From Bacillota bacterium (GTDB lineage: Bacteria > Bacillota > Clostridia > Oscillospirales > Ruminococcaceae), in NCBI GenBank assembly GCA_023443315.1, contig JAEZVA010000039.1:1-44363 (forward strand): a DNA stretch of 44,363 nucleotides. Reading direction: 5' to 3'. The position numbers and the translations under genes were made by a program. Each line of letters starts with the position of its first letter. Positions within the stretch are counted from its first letter, which is position 1. Below, in pieces: positions 8,177 to 14,402 of the stretch. The notes under the pieces were generated by a model. It had not been told where the DNA came from. It did no database searches and saw only the letters and a program-made list of their open reading frames with translations.

Positions 8177-8548
8177 GTGGTTAAGGCTATGAAATCAAGA
8201 TTACCCGCAGGATACGGCGGCGGTGGCGCACAGAACATGCAGGGCATGATGAAACAGGCGCAGAAGATGCAAGACGAGATGGCAAAGGTGACCGAGCAGG
8301 TTGAGGCAATGGATTTTACCGCAACCGTCGGCGGCGGCGCGGTCCAGATTACGATGACCGGCAAGAAGGAAGTCAAGGCGCTCACCATCAAGCCCGAGGT
8401 TGTAGACCCCGAGGATGTCGAGATGCTTCAGGACCTTTTAATTGCCGCATACAACGAGGTTATGGCTCAGGTGGAAGCCACCAGCACTGATTTGATGAGC
8501 AAAGTAACGGGAGGGTTTAACGTGCCCGGCATGCCCGGCATGTTTTAA
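8177..8548 (+). CDS. ybaB: YbaB/EbfC family nucleoid-associated protein
   Basis: This 123-residue protein belongs to the YbaB/EbfC family of small DNA-binding, nucleoid-associated proteins almost always encoded between dnaX and recR. Typical features are the N-terminal Gly/Gln/Met-rich segment (QNMQGMMKQAQKMQDEM), the core GGGAVQITMTGKKEVK, the EMLQDLLIAAYNEV helix and the Gly/Pro/Met-rich tail ending PGMPGMF. The GTG start at 8177 has GGGA 9 bases upstream; ATG at 8189 is a possible alternative that loses only four residues. The recR start follows 8 bases after the stop, so the two are almost certainly cotranscribed. Confidence 0.93.
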   Translation: MVKAMKSRLPAGYGGGGAQNMQGMMKQAQKMQDEMAKVTEQVEAMDFTATVGGGAVQITMTGKKEVKALTIKPEVVDPEDVEMLQDLLIAAYNEVMAQVEATSTDLMSKVTGGFNVPGMPGMF

Positions 8549-8556
8549 GTGACGAC

Positions 8557-9162
8557 ATGGCAAAAAGCATACTTCCGCTGCCGCTTATAAAGCTCATCGA
8601 GCAGTTTGAACGGCTACCGGGGATTGGTCGCAAATCGGCGCAAAAGCTTGCGTTTTATGTGTTGAACTCAACCGGCGAGCAGGCGCAGGCGTTTGCCGAC
8701 GCCATACTGGATGCGCAAAAAAACATACACAACTGCAAGGTGTGCCAAAACCTGACCGACGGCGAGCTGTGTGCGGTGTGCGATGATGGCGGTCGCGATA
8801 AATCGACCATATGCGTGGTGGAGGACACCCGCTATGTGGTTGCAATCGAGCGCACAAAAGAGTATAATGGCATGTACCATGTGCTCCATGGATTGATTTC
8901 ACCGATGGATGGCATCGGTCCAGACGACATCAGTATCAAGGAGCTGCTTGCCCGTGTTAACGAGGGCGGTGTGGCAGAGATTATTGTCGCAACCAATGCA
9001 AACGTGGAAGGCGAGGCAACCGCGATGTATCTTGCGCGTCTGCTTAAGCCACTGGGTGTTAAGGTGACGCGTCTCGCTTACGGTATCCCCGTGGGCGGGG
9101 ATCTCGAGTATGCAGACGAGGTCACACTATATCGAGCCATCGAGGGCAGAAGCGAGCTATAA
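8557..9162 (+). CDS. recR: Recombination mediator protein RecR
   Basis: RecR works with RecO (and RecF) to load RecA on SSB-coated single-stranded DNA during gap repair. The 201 residues match the family. In order there is an N-terminal helix-hairpin-helix (LPGIGRKSAQKLA, about 20-32), a C4 zinc finger (Cys60, Cys63, Cys72, Cys75), a Toprim domain starting ICVVEDTRYVVAIE and the C-terminal Walker-B-like segment with GIPVGGDLEYADE. It follows ybaB by 8 bases, the standard arrangement. No frameshift or missing key residue is seen. Confidence 0.98.
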   Translation: MAKSILPLPLIKLIEQFERLPGIGRKSAQKLAFYVLNSTGEQAQAFADAILDAQKNIHNCKVCQNLTDGELCAVCDDGGRDKSTICVVEDTRYVVAIERTKEYNGMYHVLHGLISPMDGIGPDDISIKELLARVNEGGVAEIIVATNANVEGEATAMYLARLLKPLGVKVTRLAYGIPVGGDLEYADEVTLYRAIEGRSEL

Positions 9163-9206
9163 CGGGTTAAACAGCACAACAATCCCGTGGAAGGAGGGGC
9201 GAAGCG

Positions 9207-9677
9207 TTGCCAAAAGATAACACCAAAACCATCGCACACAACAAAAAGGCGTTTCATGACTACTTTGTGGATGAGTCGTTTGAAACAGGCATCGAGCTGT
9301 GCGGCACCGAGGTCAAATCCATCCGCGGGGGCAATGTAAACCTAAAGGACAGCTGGTGCGAAATTAAGGACGGCGAAATCTTTGTGCGCGGCATGCACGT
9401 CAGCCCTTATGAGCACGGCAACATCTTTAACCGAGATCCCATACGCGTGCGCAAGCTGCTGATGCATAAACGCGAGATTTTAAGGCTGTTTGGGCTGATA
9501 AAGCAGCAAAGCTACACGCTGGTACCGTTGTCGCTCTACTTTAAGGGCTCGCGCGTCAAGGTGCAGCTGGGACTATGCCGAGGCAAAAAGCTATACGACA
9601 AGCGGGAGGATATGGCAAACCGCGCCGCAAAGCGCGACATCGACCGTGCAATGAAGGACAACGCCCGGTCGTCATAG
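9207..9677 (+). CDS. smpB: SsrA-binding protein SmpB
   Basis: SmpB binds the tRNA-like part of tmRNA and brings it to stalled ribosomes for trans-translation. The 156-residue protein shows the family pattern: NKKAFHDYFVDESFETGIEL near the start, CGTEVKSIR, LKDSWCEIKDGEIFV and the basic C-terminal tail with YDKREDMANRAAKRDIDRA, which reaches the decoding centre. The start is TTG with a strong GGAGGGG upstream. The tmRNA gene begins 82 bases downstream on the same strand, so substrate and partner are encoded together. The usual upstream partners secG and rnr are instead about 30 kb away in this window. Confidence 0.97.
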   Translation: MPKDNTKTIAHNKKAFHDYFVDESFETGIELCGTEVKSIRGGNVNLKDSWCEIKDGEIFVRGMHVSPYEHGNIFNRDPIRVRKLLMHKREILRLFGLIKQQSYTLVPLSLYFKGSRVKVQLGLCRGKKLYDKREDMANRAAKRDIDRAMKDNARSS

Positions 9678-9759
9678 CAGTTTGGCAATGTAACGCGCAG
9701 TATGTATGCAAATTCTATTTAATGAGCAAACTAAAAGGGGAACACAACCCCATATACAT

Positions 9760-10109
9760 GGGGGCGTAAAGGTTTCGACGGGGATCTTGAACCACGATAA
9801 GCGGGCAGAGTTTGCTGGACACTCTTTAAACGCCGGCACCTATAAATTAAACGCTAACAATAATAAATTAGCTTTAGCTGCTTAATGCAGCTCGTCTGGC
9901 CAGTCAGTACCACGGGTCTGGTTTAGGCGTCATTTAGTGGTGAACGTCTTGTGAGAATTTCTCGGCTCATCTGATGTATTAGGGAATACCAAAAGGCGCA
10001 GCCTGCTTTTCAGCGGCGTCCGGAGGGAATCTTAAAAGAAAAGCTACGCCCGAAGAAGTTTGTGGGAATGGGTTTTCGGACGCGAGTTCGACTCTCGCCG
10101 CCTCCACCA
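9760..10109 (+). ncRNA. ssrA: Transfer-messenger RNA (tmRNA)
   Basis: tmRNA rescues stalled ribosomes and tags the nascent chain for proteolysis. The 5' GGGGGCG pairs with the 3' CGCCTCC to form the acceptor stem, and the 3' ACCA is encoded (10106-10109). The T-arm contains GTTCGACTC and the 5' end carries the conserved GTAAAGGTTTCGACGGGG. The tag frame reads from GCT at 9853 to TAA at 9885 and encodes ANNNKLALAA, ending in the Leu-Ala-Ala degron type recognised by ClpXP. A shared hairpin terminator follows at 10180. Confidence 0.97.
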
Positions 10110-10179
10110 AATGGACATTACAAGAACACCTACTTTTTATAGGCGGCTTTGCCGTGACGGTGTGAATGTGATGTTAAAA

Positions 10180-10214
10180 AGCGATTAAGGTCTTAAACCT
10201 TAATCGCTCTTTTT
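10180..10214. terminator. Bidirectional terminator shared by ssrA and the nuclease operon
   Basis: AGCGATTAAGGT and ACCTTAATCGCT form a perfect 12-bp stem with a 5-base loop, with a T-run on the plus strand (10210-10215) and an A-run on the left that gives T residues on the minus strand. The stop codon of the minus-strand nuclease gene (10202-10200) lies inside the stem. Confidence 0.9.
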
Positions 10215-10931
10215 TATTGTCTTTCTGCTTTCCTTGTATATTTGGGAGGGTCGTGTAGCATTCATCCTAATAAAAATAATATGTATTAGTTTACCTTGAT
10301 ATAGCTCATCAAATACCTCACCCTGTATTTTAATAACTTCATTATCAATTTTATTATAATCAAAAACAATATAAAACCCTTCGTTATAATTGCTCTTATC
10401 AAGATAGTCGTTTAGCTCAGGGAAACCAGAGGTATAATACTCTTTTCCATTCCATAGTTTAGTTTCTATAACTACTTTCTGCGATGGAATAGTTATGTCA
10501 TTATTACCAGCACCTGATCGCGGCTCACAAAAGGTTTCTTGTTGTATATATAAAGCAAGCGTGCATCTCAAAGTATCTTCATTTATCTTATTTCTTGGAT
10601 AACCGCGGAAATTACCATTTTCCATCTTACGCTTAAATTCTATTATGGAATCCTTAAAAGAAATGTCAGCATAAAATGAGAGTTCATAATTGAGTTTATA
10701 AAATAGACCTTTACAAAAGGTAGTCATATCGAGGTCATTAGCATGAATAAAATCCATTCTCCTCTTGACTATTTGTCTGAATTCTCTAAGGTTTAACTTT
10801 TCTCCCTTTATTGATTTAGTTACTAAGGGTGAAATTGTTAAAACGAATTCATTATTAAGAATAGTAGCGGAGCTATTGAAGCAATAATCTTGAATTATTC
10901 TTATAACTGTTTTAGAAATATCTTCTCCCAT
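10200..10931 (-). CDS. PD-(D/E)XK nuclease-like protein of an accessory operon
   Basis: This 243-residue protein is not one I recognise by name. The second half has the layout of a PD-(D/E)XK (restriction-endonuclease-like) fold: a helix with Glu118 (NEDTLR), then GAGNNDITIP with Asp145, a beta strand with VIETK giving Glu156 and Lys158, and FPELNDYL resembling the QLxxY-type motif of RecB-like nucleases. The N-terminal half (1-115) is mostly helical with no familiar motif. It is the last gene of a five-gene operon, 5 bases after a small winged-helix gene, and its stop lies inside the terminator shared with ssrA. Base composition is clearly AT-rich compared with the recR/smpB side. A nuclease effector in a defence-like system is an inference; a DNA-binding but inactive relative is possible. 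Confidence 0.7.
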   Translation of the reverse strand: MGEDISKTVIRIIQDYCFNSSATILNNEFVLTISPLVTKSIKGEKLNLREFRQIVKRRMDFIHANDLDMTTFCKGLFYKLNYELSFYADISFKDSIIEFKRKMENGNFRGYPRNKINEDTLRCTLALYIQQETFCEPRSGAGNNDITIPSQKVVIETKLWNGKEYYTSGFPELNDYLDKSNYNEGFYIVFDYNKIDNEVIKIQGEVFDELYQGKLIHIIFIRMNATRPSQIYKESRKTIKKSD

Positions 10932-10936
10932 ATTTC

Positions 10937-11287
10937 CTATATCCTTGTTAGTTTAAATGCCTGTTCGGCAATTGAATGCTTATAAATACGCTTACCATTA
11001 GCGCCAACATCCTTTATCTCAATCAAGCCATTTTCCTCAAGCTTTTTTATTTTCCTTGATACTGCCATGTCATTTGTGCCTATTGCACTTGCTATCTCAT
11101 TTTGTGCTTTAAATCCATTAATCAATTTATACACTTGGAAGAGAATGTCATCAGATTTTAATAACGTAACATACTTGTCTCTCAGTACTTCATTTGAGCT
11201 AAGATTTAACATTTCAATTTTTTCAAGGGAATCCACTTTGTGTTTTATATAATTAACTGTTGCATAAAGTTCTCCGCTTTCGCTCAT
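10937..11287 (-). CDS. Small winged-helix protein, copy 4 of the island
   Basis: This 116-residue protein has an N-terminal helical segment (about 1-40), a winged helix-turn-helix core (about 45-95) and a basic tail. The core starts VYKLINGFK and has IASAIGTNDMAVSRKIKKL as the likely recognition-helix region, then EENGLIEI leading to the wing. The layout (V/MY-x-L-x-[DN]-G, then a helix-turn-helix, then GLIE) repeats in the three upstream genes, so the four appear paralogous. It is 15 bases after copy 3 and 5 bases before the nuclease gene. The DNA target and function are unknown; regulator of its own operon or recognition subunit for the nuclease are both possible. Confidence 0.72.
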   Translation of the reverse strand: MSESGELYATVNYIKHKVDSLEKIEMLNLSSNEVLRDKYVTLLKSDDILFQVYKLINGFKAQNEIASAIGTNDMAVSRKIKKLEENGLIEIKDVGANGKRIYKHSIAEQAFKLTRI

Positions 11288-11302
11288 AACAGACTTACCT
11301 CA

Positions 11303-11599
11303 CTAAAACAATCTTTTGGGGCATTTCGTTTTTGAACCGGCAACATACTCGATAAGCCCGGCCTTTTCTAAAGAAACAGCGAATAAGCGAACAGCCTCAG
11401 ATGATGTTCCAACTTCATCGCTTATTTCTTTTAAACCCCTTGTCCCATCAAACAAATCGTACATTTTTTGCCGTTGTTCTGTGGTTAAATATTTACTTTT
11501 AACCTGCTCATTAAAATCCGAAAGCTTGTCTTGTGATAAGATTGTAAGCATTTTTCTAATTGCTATAAGTTCTCCAAGAATTCTTTCATTTGAGTCCAT
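11303..11599 (-). CDS. Small winged-helix protein, copy 3 of the island
   Basis: This 98-residue protein is the shortest of the four related winged-helix proteins. The N-terminal 35 residues are predicted helical. The core begins KMYDLFDGTR, continues with LKEISDEVGTSSEAVRLF as the helix-turn-helix, and has LEKAGLIEYV before a short Lys-rich end (KTKCPKRLF). The ATG overlaps the stop of copy 2 by one base (TAATG), which predicts translational coupling. It resembles copy 1 most closely (MYD.(L/F)DG.R and EIS...G). No enzymatic motif is visible. The function is not known beyond probable nucleic-acid or protein binding. Confidence 0.72.
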   Translation of the reverse strand: MDSNERILGELIAIRKMLTILSQDKLSDFNEQVKSKYLTTEQRQKMYDLFDGTRGLKEISDEVGTSSEAVRLFAVSLEKAGLIEYVAGSKTKCPKRLF

Positions 11600-11931
11600 T
11601 ATTTATCCTCCTTATCGGTTTCGAGTTTTGTAAGACCATACTCAAGTAAATCAAATGCCGCCTTATATCGTCCCTTCTGTTTTGCTGGAACAACCAAACC
11701 AATTAGCGCCCACTTATTCCAAAGAGATGAAACTGTAGCGTGTGAACATTTGTTTTTTAACATTCCGGCTAATTCCCTAGTAGATTTTTCTCCATCAGTA
11801 AGTTGATATATTTCAATCGACTGCTCTGTTTTCAATTCTGCTCTTAGAAGATCAATAATTTTGGGGCGGTTAATTACTTTATACAAAAGTAAAAACTCTT
11901 CAAGTAGATTTGTCAATTTTTCGTCGGCCAT
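11599..11931 (-). CDS. Small winged-helix protein, copy 2 of the island
   Basis: This 110-residue protein has the same layout as its neighbours: a helical N-terminus (about 1-35), a winged-helix core beginning IYQLTDGEK, a helix-turn-helix with TRELAGMLKNKCSHATVSSL, then WALIGLVVP and a Lys/Glu-rich tail. It is the most divergent of the four, lacking the EIS/QIS motif in the turn. The ATG starts one base after the stop of copy 1 and its stop overlaps the start of copy 3, so the operon is tightly coupled. GGAGAG lies upstream of the start. Function unknown. Confidence 0.7.
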   Translation of the reverse strand: MADEKLTNLLEEFLLLYKVINRPKIIDLLRAELKTEQSIEIYQLTDGEKSTRELAGMLKNKCSHATVSSLWNKWALIGLVVPAKQKGRYKAAFDLLEYGLTKLETDKEDK

Positions 11932-11932
11932 A

Positions 11933-12271
11933 TTACATCTCTCCTAACTGCTTGTTAACATAGTATACAGCAATTTTTGATAGCGATTTTCTTATAATAC
12001 GCGCATTTCCTCTGGTATCAAAATCAACTAAATCTTTATCTACTAGTTGTTGTATAAATATTTGAAGAGTATTTTGTTTACACCCAATATCGCTACTTAT
12101 TTGTTGAGGTGTTCGAACACCGTCCAATGCGTCGTACATTTGTTTACGCAAATCTGAAGTCAGAAAATCATCACTAAACTTTTTCAATGCCTCTGCTTTT
12201 GTTTGAACTGTTAGTAGCTTCGTTTCTTCCAGAAGTTCTTTTAACAACTTCTCAATATTTGAATTTTCCAA
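11933..12271 (-). CDS. Small winged-helix protein, copy 1 of the island
   Basis: This is the first gene of the operon, with 112 residues from the TTG at 12271. That start was chosen because GGGAGG lies 7 bases upstream. The longer frame from TTG at 12322 begins inside a consensus promoter and could not be transcribed from it. The protein has a helical N-terminus (ENSNIEKLLKELLEETKLL), a winged-helix core beginning MYDALDGVR, a helix-turn-helix with QQISSDIGCKQNTLQIFI, then LVDKDLVDF and a basic tail. It is closest to copy 3. Four similar small DNA-binding-like proteins ahead of a nuclease is an unusual operon, and I know no named system with this order. Confidence 0.72.
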   Translation of the reverse strand: MENSNIEKLLKELLEETKLLTVQTKAEALKKFSDDFLTSDLRKQMYDALDGVRTPQQISSDIGCKQNTLQIFIQQLVDKDLVDFDTRGNARIIRKSLSKIAVYYVNKQLGEM

Positions 12272-12293
12272 ATAATCCCCTCCCTTTTTATTC

Positions 12294-12322
12294 AGTATAT
12301 ATACCAAAATTTCTATTGTCAA
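12294..12322 (-). promoter_or_regulatory. Promoter of the winged-helix/nuclease operon
   Basis: On the minus strand a perfect TTGACA (12322-12317), a 17-base spacer and TATACT (12299-12294) put the start of transcription near 12287, leaving only about 16 bases of leader before the TTG. The -10 region lies in a palindrome (GTATATATAC), a possible operator. Further upstream another GTATAC palindrome lies in an AT-rich stretch. Confidence 0.85.
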
Positions 12323-12545
12323 GTTATTAAATCCCAGTAATTGTGTTTAAGTTCTAAAATAATGTGTAAACAAATATATTTTGACAATATATAGTATACA
12401 TAATTAGTTCTTGTTTGTCTCGCAAGCCATTGGAACCAGTTGCATTTGATAAATCCTGTTACGATAAACTTGATTATAATTTGATTTTCCGATCTGTCTA
12501 AGGTAAAATACTAATAACAATATAAAATACTGCCACCGGGTAGAA

Positions 12546-12610
12546 AATGCGTATAGCATTCGTTTGCACATCGTTAGGTCTTAGAAGATGTGTATGCGGA
12601 TGCTTTTTTT
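12546..12610 (+). promoter_or_regulatory. Terminator/antiterminator leader of pnuC
   Basis: The pair 12555-12572 and 12587-12604 forms an 18-bp stem (one mismatch and several G-U pairs) followed by a run of seven T residues ending at 12610, immediately before the pnuC Shine-Dalgarno GGAGGAG. A second hairpin, AATGC-GTATA-GCATT (12546-12560), uses the same 5' arm and would exclude the terminator. This is the layout of a transcription attenuator or riboswitch expression platform. I could not assign the region upstream (12400-12545) to a known riboswitch. Confidence 0.7.
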
Positions 12611-12619
12611 GGAGGAGCA

Positions 12620-13315
12620 ATGTCAAAACTGAAAGCATTTGCGGCTTACTTTTCAAGAACCGAGATTACACTATGGGGTTCTTCTGTTGCACTCATCGTA
12701 CTTTCCTTCTGTATTTTTGACAGAGAGAATTACTTAACACTCCTTGCATCGCTAATTGGCGTAACTTCACTCATCTTCAATGCTAAGGGTAATCCGTTCG
12801 GGCAATTGTTGATGGTGATTTTCAGCTTGTTATATGGGATTATATCATTTACCTTTGCTTATTATGGCGAGATGATTACTTATCTTGGCATGACAATGCC
12901 GATGGCCGTATTTGCACTTATTTCTTGGCTTAGAAACCCTTACAATGGCAATAAGGCAGAGGTTAGGGTAAATAATATAAGCAGGAAAGAAACCGCATTG
13001 ATGTGGTTGATTACGACCATTGTAACATTTGTGTTTTATTTTATCTTGGATGGTTTTAACACCGCAAACATCATTCCAAGCACCATTTCTGTTACAACCA
13101 GTTTCCTTGCAGTATATCTCACCTTTAGAAGAAGTCCTTACTTTGCATTGGCATATGCTGCTAATGATATTGTTCTATTAACTTTGTGGGGTTTGGCGAG
13201 CATGGAGGACATCCGATATCTTTCGGTTGTCGTTTGTTTTATCGCTTTCCTCATCAACGATGTATATGGATTTGTGAATTGGAGACAAATAGAGAAACGC
13301 CAAGCGAATCAATAA
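12620..13315 (+). CDS. pnuC: PnuC-family vitamin/nucleoside transporter
   Basis: PnuC-family proteins move a vitamin-type nucleoside across the membrane by facilitated diffusion; PnuC itself takes nicotinamide riboside, and relatives take thiamine, riboflavin or deoxynucleosides. The 231-residue protein has about seven hydrophobic segments and the family motif NDIVLLTLWGL with ISWLRNPYN in the middle loop. The start at 12620 has GGAGGAG 2-8 bases upstream; the frame could begin 30 bases earlier, but that would lie inside the terminator stem. A probable transcription attenuator lies directly upstream, suggesting control by a ligand or by translation. The substrate cannot be settled from the sequence. 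A terminator follows at 13401. Confidence 0.87.
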   Translation: MSKLKAFAAYFSRTEITLWGSSVALIVLSFCIFDRENYLTLLASLIGVTSLIFNAKGNPFGQLLMVIFSLLYGIISFTFAYYGEMITYLGMTMPMAVFALISWLRNPYNGNKAEVRVNNISRKETALMWLITTIVTFVFYFILDGFNTANIIPSTISVTTSFLAVYLTFRRSPYFALAYAANDIVLLTLWGLASMEDIRYLSVVVCFIAFLINDVYGFVNWRQIEKRQANQ

Positions 13316-13400
13316 TTTAGAACGTTTTACAATTCCAAATTATCAAACCGATTGGCACAGGCGTTGCAACCGTGTTGCTATTTGCAGCTGCTTACAAATA

Positions 13401-13440
13401 AACACCACGGCTTTTAAAAAATAAAAGTTGTGGTGTTTTA
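13401..13440 (+). terminator. Terminator after pnuC
   Basis: AACACCAC and GTGGTGTT form the base of a long stem continued by CTTTT/AAAAG, followed by TTTTAATTTT. Confidence 0.85.
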
Positions 13441-13459
13441 ATTTTGTGGTATTATGTGG

Positions 13460-13480
13460 GTGATGTTATTGAAACATCAC
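13460..13480 (+). repeat. Inverted repeat just before the acetyltransferase RBS
   Basis: GTGATGTT and AACATCAC make a perfect 8-bp inverted repeat with a 5-base spacer. It lies between a weak -10-like TATTAT (13450) and the GAAGGAG ribosome-binding site, so it could be an operator or an mRNA hairpin affecting initiation. Confidence 0.5.
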
Positions 13481-13495
13481 GAAGGAGCGTGTGAA

Positions 13496-14053
13496 ATGCT
13501 AACACATAAAGGAACTCAGGTATTAAATACAGAACGTTTGGCATTAAGACCAATAACCCCAGATGATGCAGAAATGGTTTATCGTTGGATGAGCGACCCG
13601 GAGGTTTGCAAATACGAGCGGTGGGATCCACACCCGAACAGCGGTTATAGCTGTGGATATATTAAAGCGGTATATAATTATGAATTAGATACCACCTATC
13701 AATGGGGAGTGGAAGTAAACGGTGCGTTGATTGGTTCTGTAAGTATAGTGGGTGTGAATGACTTTGACCAAAAAGCGATTCTTGGTTATTGCATTGCAAG
13801 AGACTATTGGTCAAAGGGCTATGCAACAGAAGCCGTGGAAGCGGTTCTAACGTTTATGTTTCAAGAGGTCGGCATTAACAGGATTGAAGCGTCACATTCC
13901 GTTAACAACAAGGCCTCAGGTAGGGTGCTGGAAAAGGTCGGTATGATACTTGAGGGGTTTGCAAAGGAATACTATTACTGCAGCAGGGGCTTTCAGGACA
14001 GTAATTTATATGGAATAACTAAAAATCAATTTAATGCTAATCACGTCAAATAA
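13496..14053 (+). CDS. GNAT-family N-acetyltransferase (RimJ/RimL type)
   Basis: This 185-residue protein is a GNAT acetyltransferase of the RimJ/RimL subgroup, which transfers acetyl from acetyl-CoA to an amine; the natural substrate is unknown. The typical start TERLALRPITPDDAEMVYRW is present, followed by the acetyl-CoA pyrophosphate-binding loop YWSKGYATEAV and the late motif NNKASGRVLEKVGM. The ATG at 13496 was chosen because GAAGGAG lies 8 bases upstream; the frame extends 14 codons further but that part would overlap an inverted repeat and lacks a ribosome-binding site. It appears monocistronic. Related enzymes acetylate ribosomal protein N-termini or antibiotics. Confidence 0.9.
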   Translation: MLTHKGTQVLNTERLALRPITPDDAEMVYRWMSDPEVCKYERWDPHPNSGYSCGYIKAVYNYELDTTYQWGVEVNGALIGSVSIVGVNDFDQKAILGYCIARDYWSKGYATEAVEAVLTFMFQEVGINRIEASHSVNNKASGRVLEKVGMILEGFAKEYYYCSRGFQDSNLYGITKNQFNANHVK

Positions 14054-14071
14054 ATAAAGTATTGGCATCGG

Positions 14072-14347
14072 TCATCTCTGTGCCATCCACCACATAACCC
14101 CTACCATGGCGGCAATCTGCAGCAGCATCAACGCAGGAATGCCGACCATGAATTTGGCGTGTTTTGTTTTATGCCGAATGGCGAGCATCGTCAGCAGCAT
14201 CGAGACCGAGCCGCCGAGGGTAGCAACAAGCAGCAGCGTTCGTTCCTTTACGCGCCATTGATGCTTTTTTGCCGCCCGTTTATCATGCAGGGTGAGAAAA
14301 AAGGCAATCAGGCTGATAACGGCAAGATAGATCCATATATATTTCAC
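14072..14347 (-). CDS. DUF1294 family small membrane protein
   Basis: This 91-residue protein has three hydrophobic segments and the DUF1294 signature: YDK/HDKR followed by WRVKERTLLLVATLGGSVSML and later HKTKHAKF. The GTG start at 14347 was chosen because AAGGAG lies 7 bases upstream; the frame is open 13 codons further but no better site is seen. The function of the family is unknown; members are small integral membrane proteins, sometimes fused to cold-shock domains, which is not the case here. It lies 55 bases after the GrpB fusion gene on the same strand and may be the last gene of that operon. Confidence 0.88.
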   Translation of the reverse strand: MKYIWIYLAVISLIAFFLTLHDKRAAKKHQWRVKERTLLLVATLGGSVSMLLTMLAIRHKTKHAKFMVGIPALMLLQIAAMVGVMWWMAQR

Positions 14348-14402
14348 ACGATAACTCCTTATAAAACAGGTTAATAAAGAAGCCATAGATTTAGTTAGGT
14401 TT

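Noticed and set aside
12272..12322. Upstream extension of the first winged-helix gene to TTG at 12322
   Set aside because: This segment is the promoter (TTGACA-17-TATACT) and could not be part of a transcript starting from it; a good ribosome-binding site precedes TTG 12271.
10110..12620. att-type duplication of the tmRNA 3' end marking a prophage or integrative element
   Set aside because: No second copy of the ssrA 3' sequence and no integrase gene were found in the window near the island.
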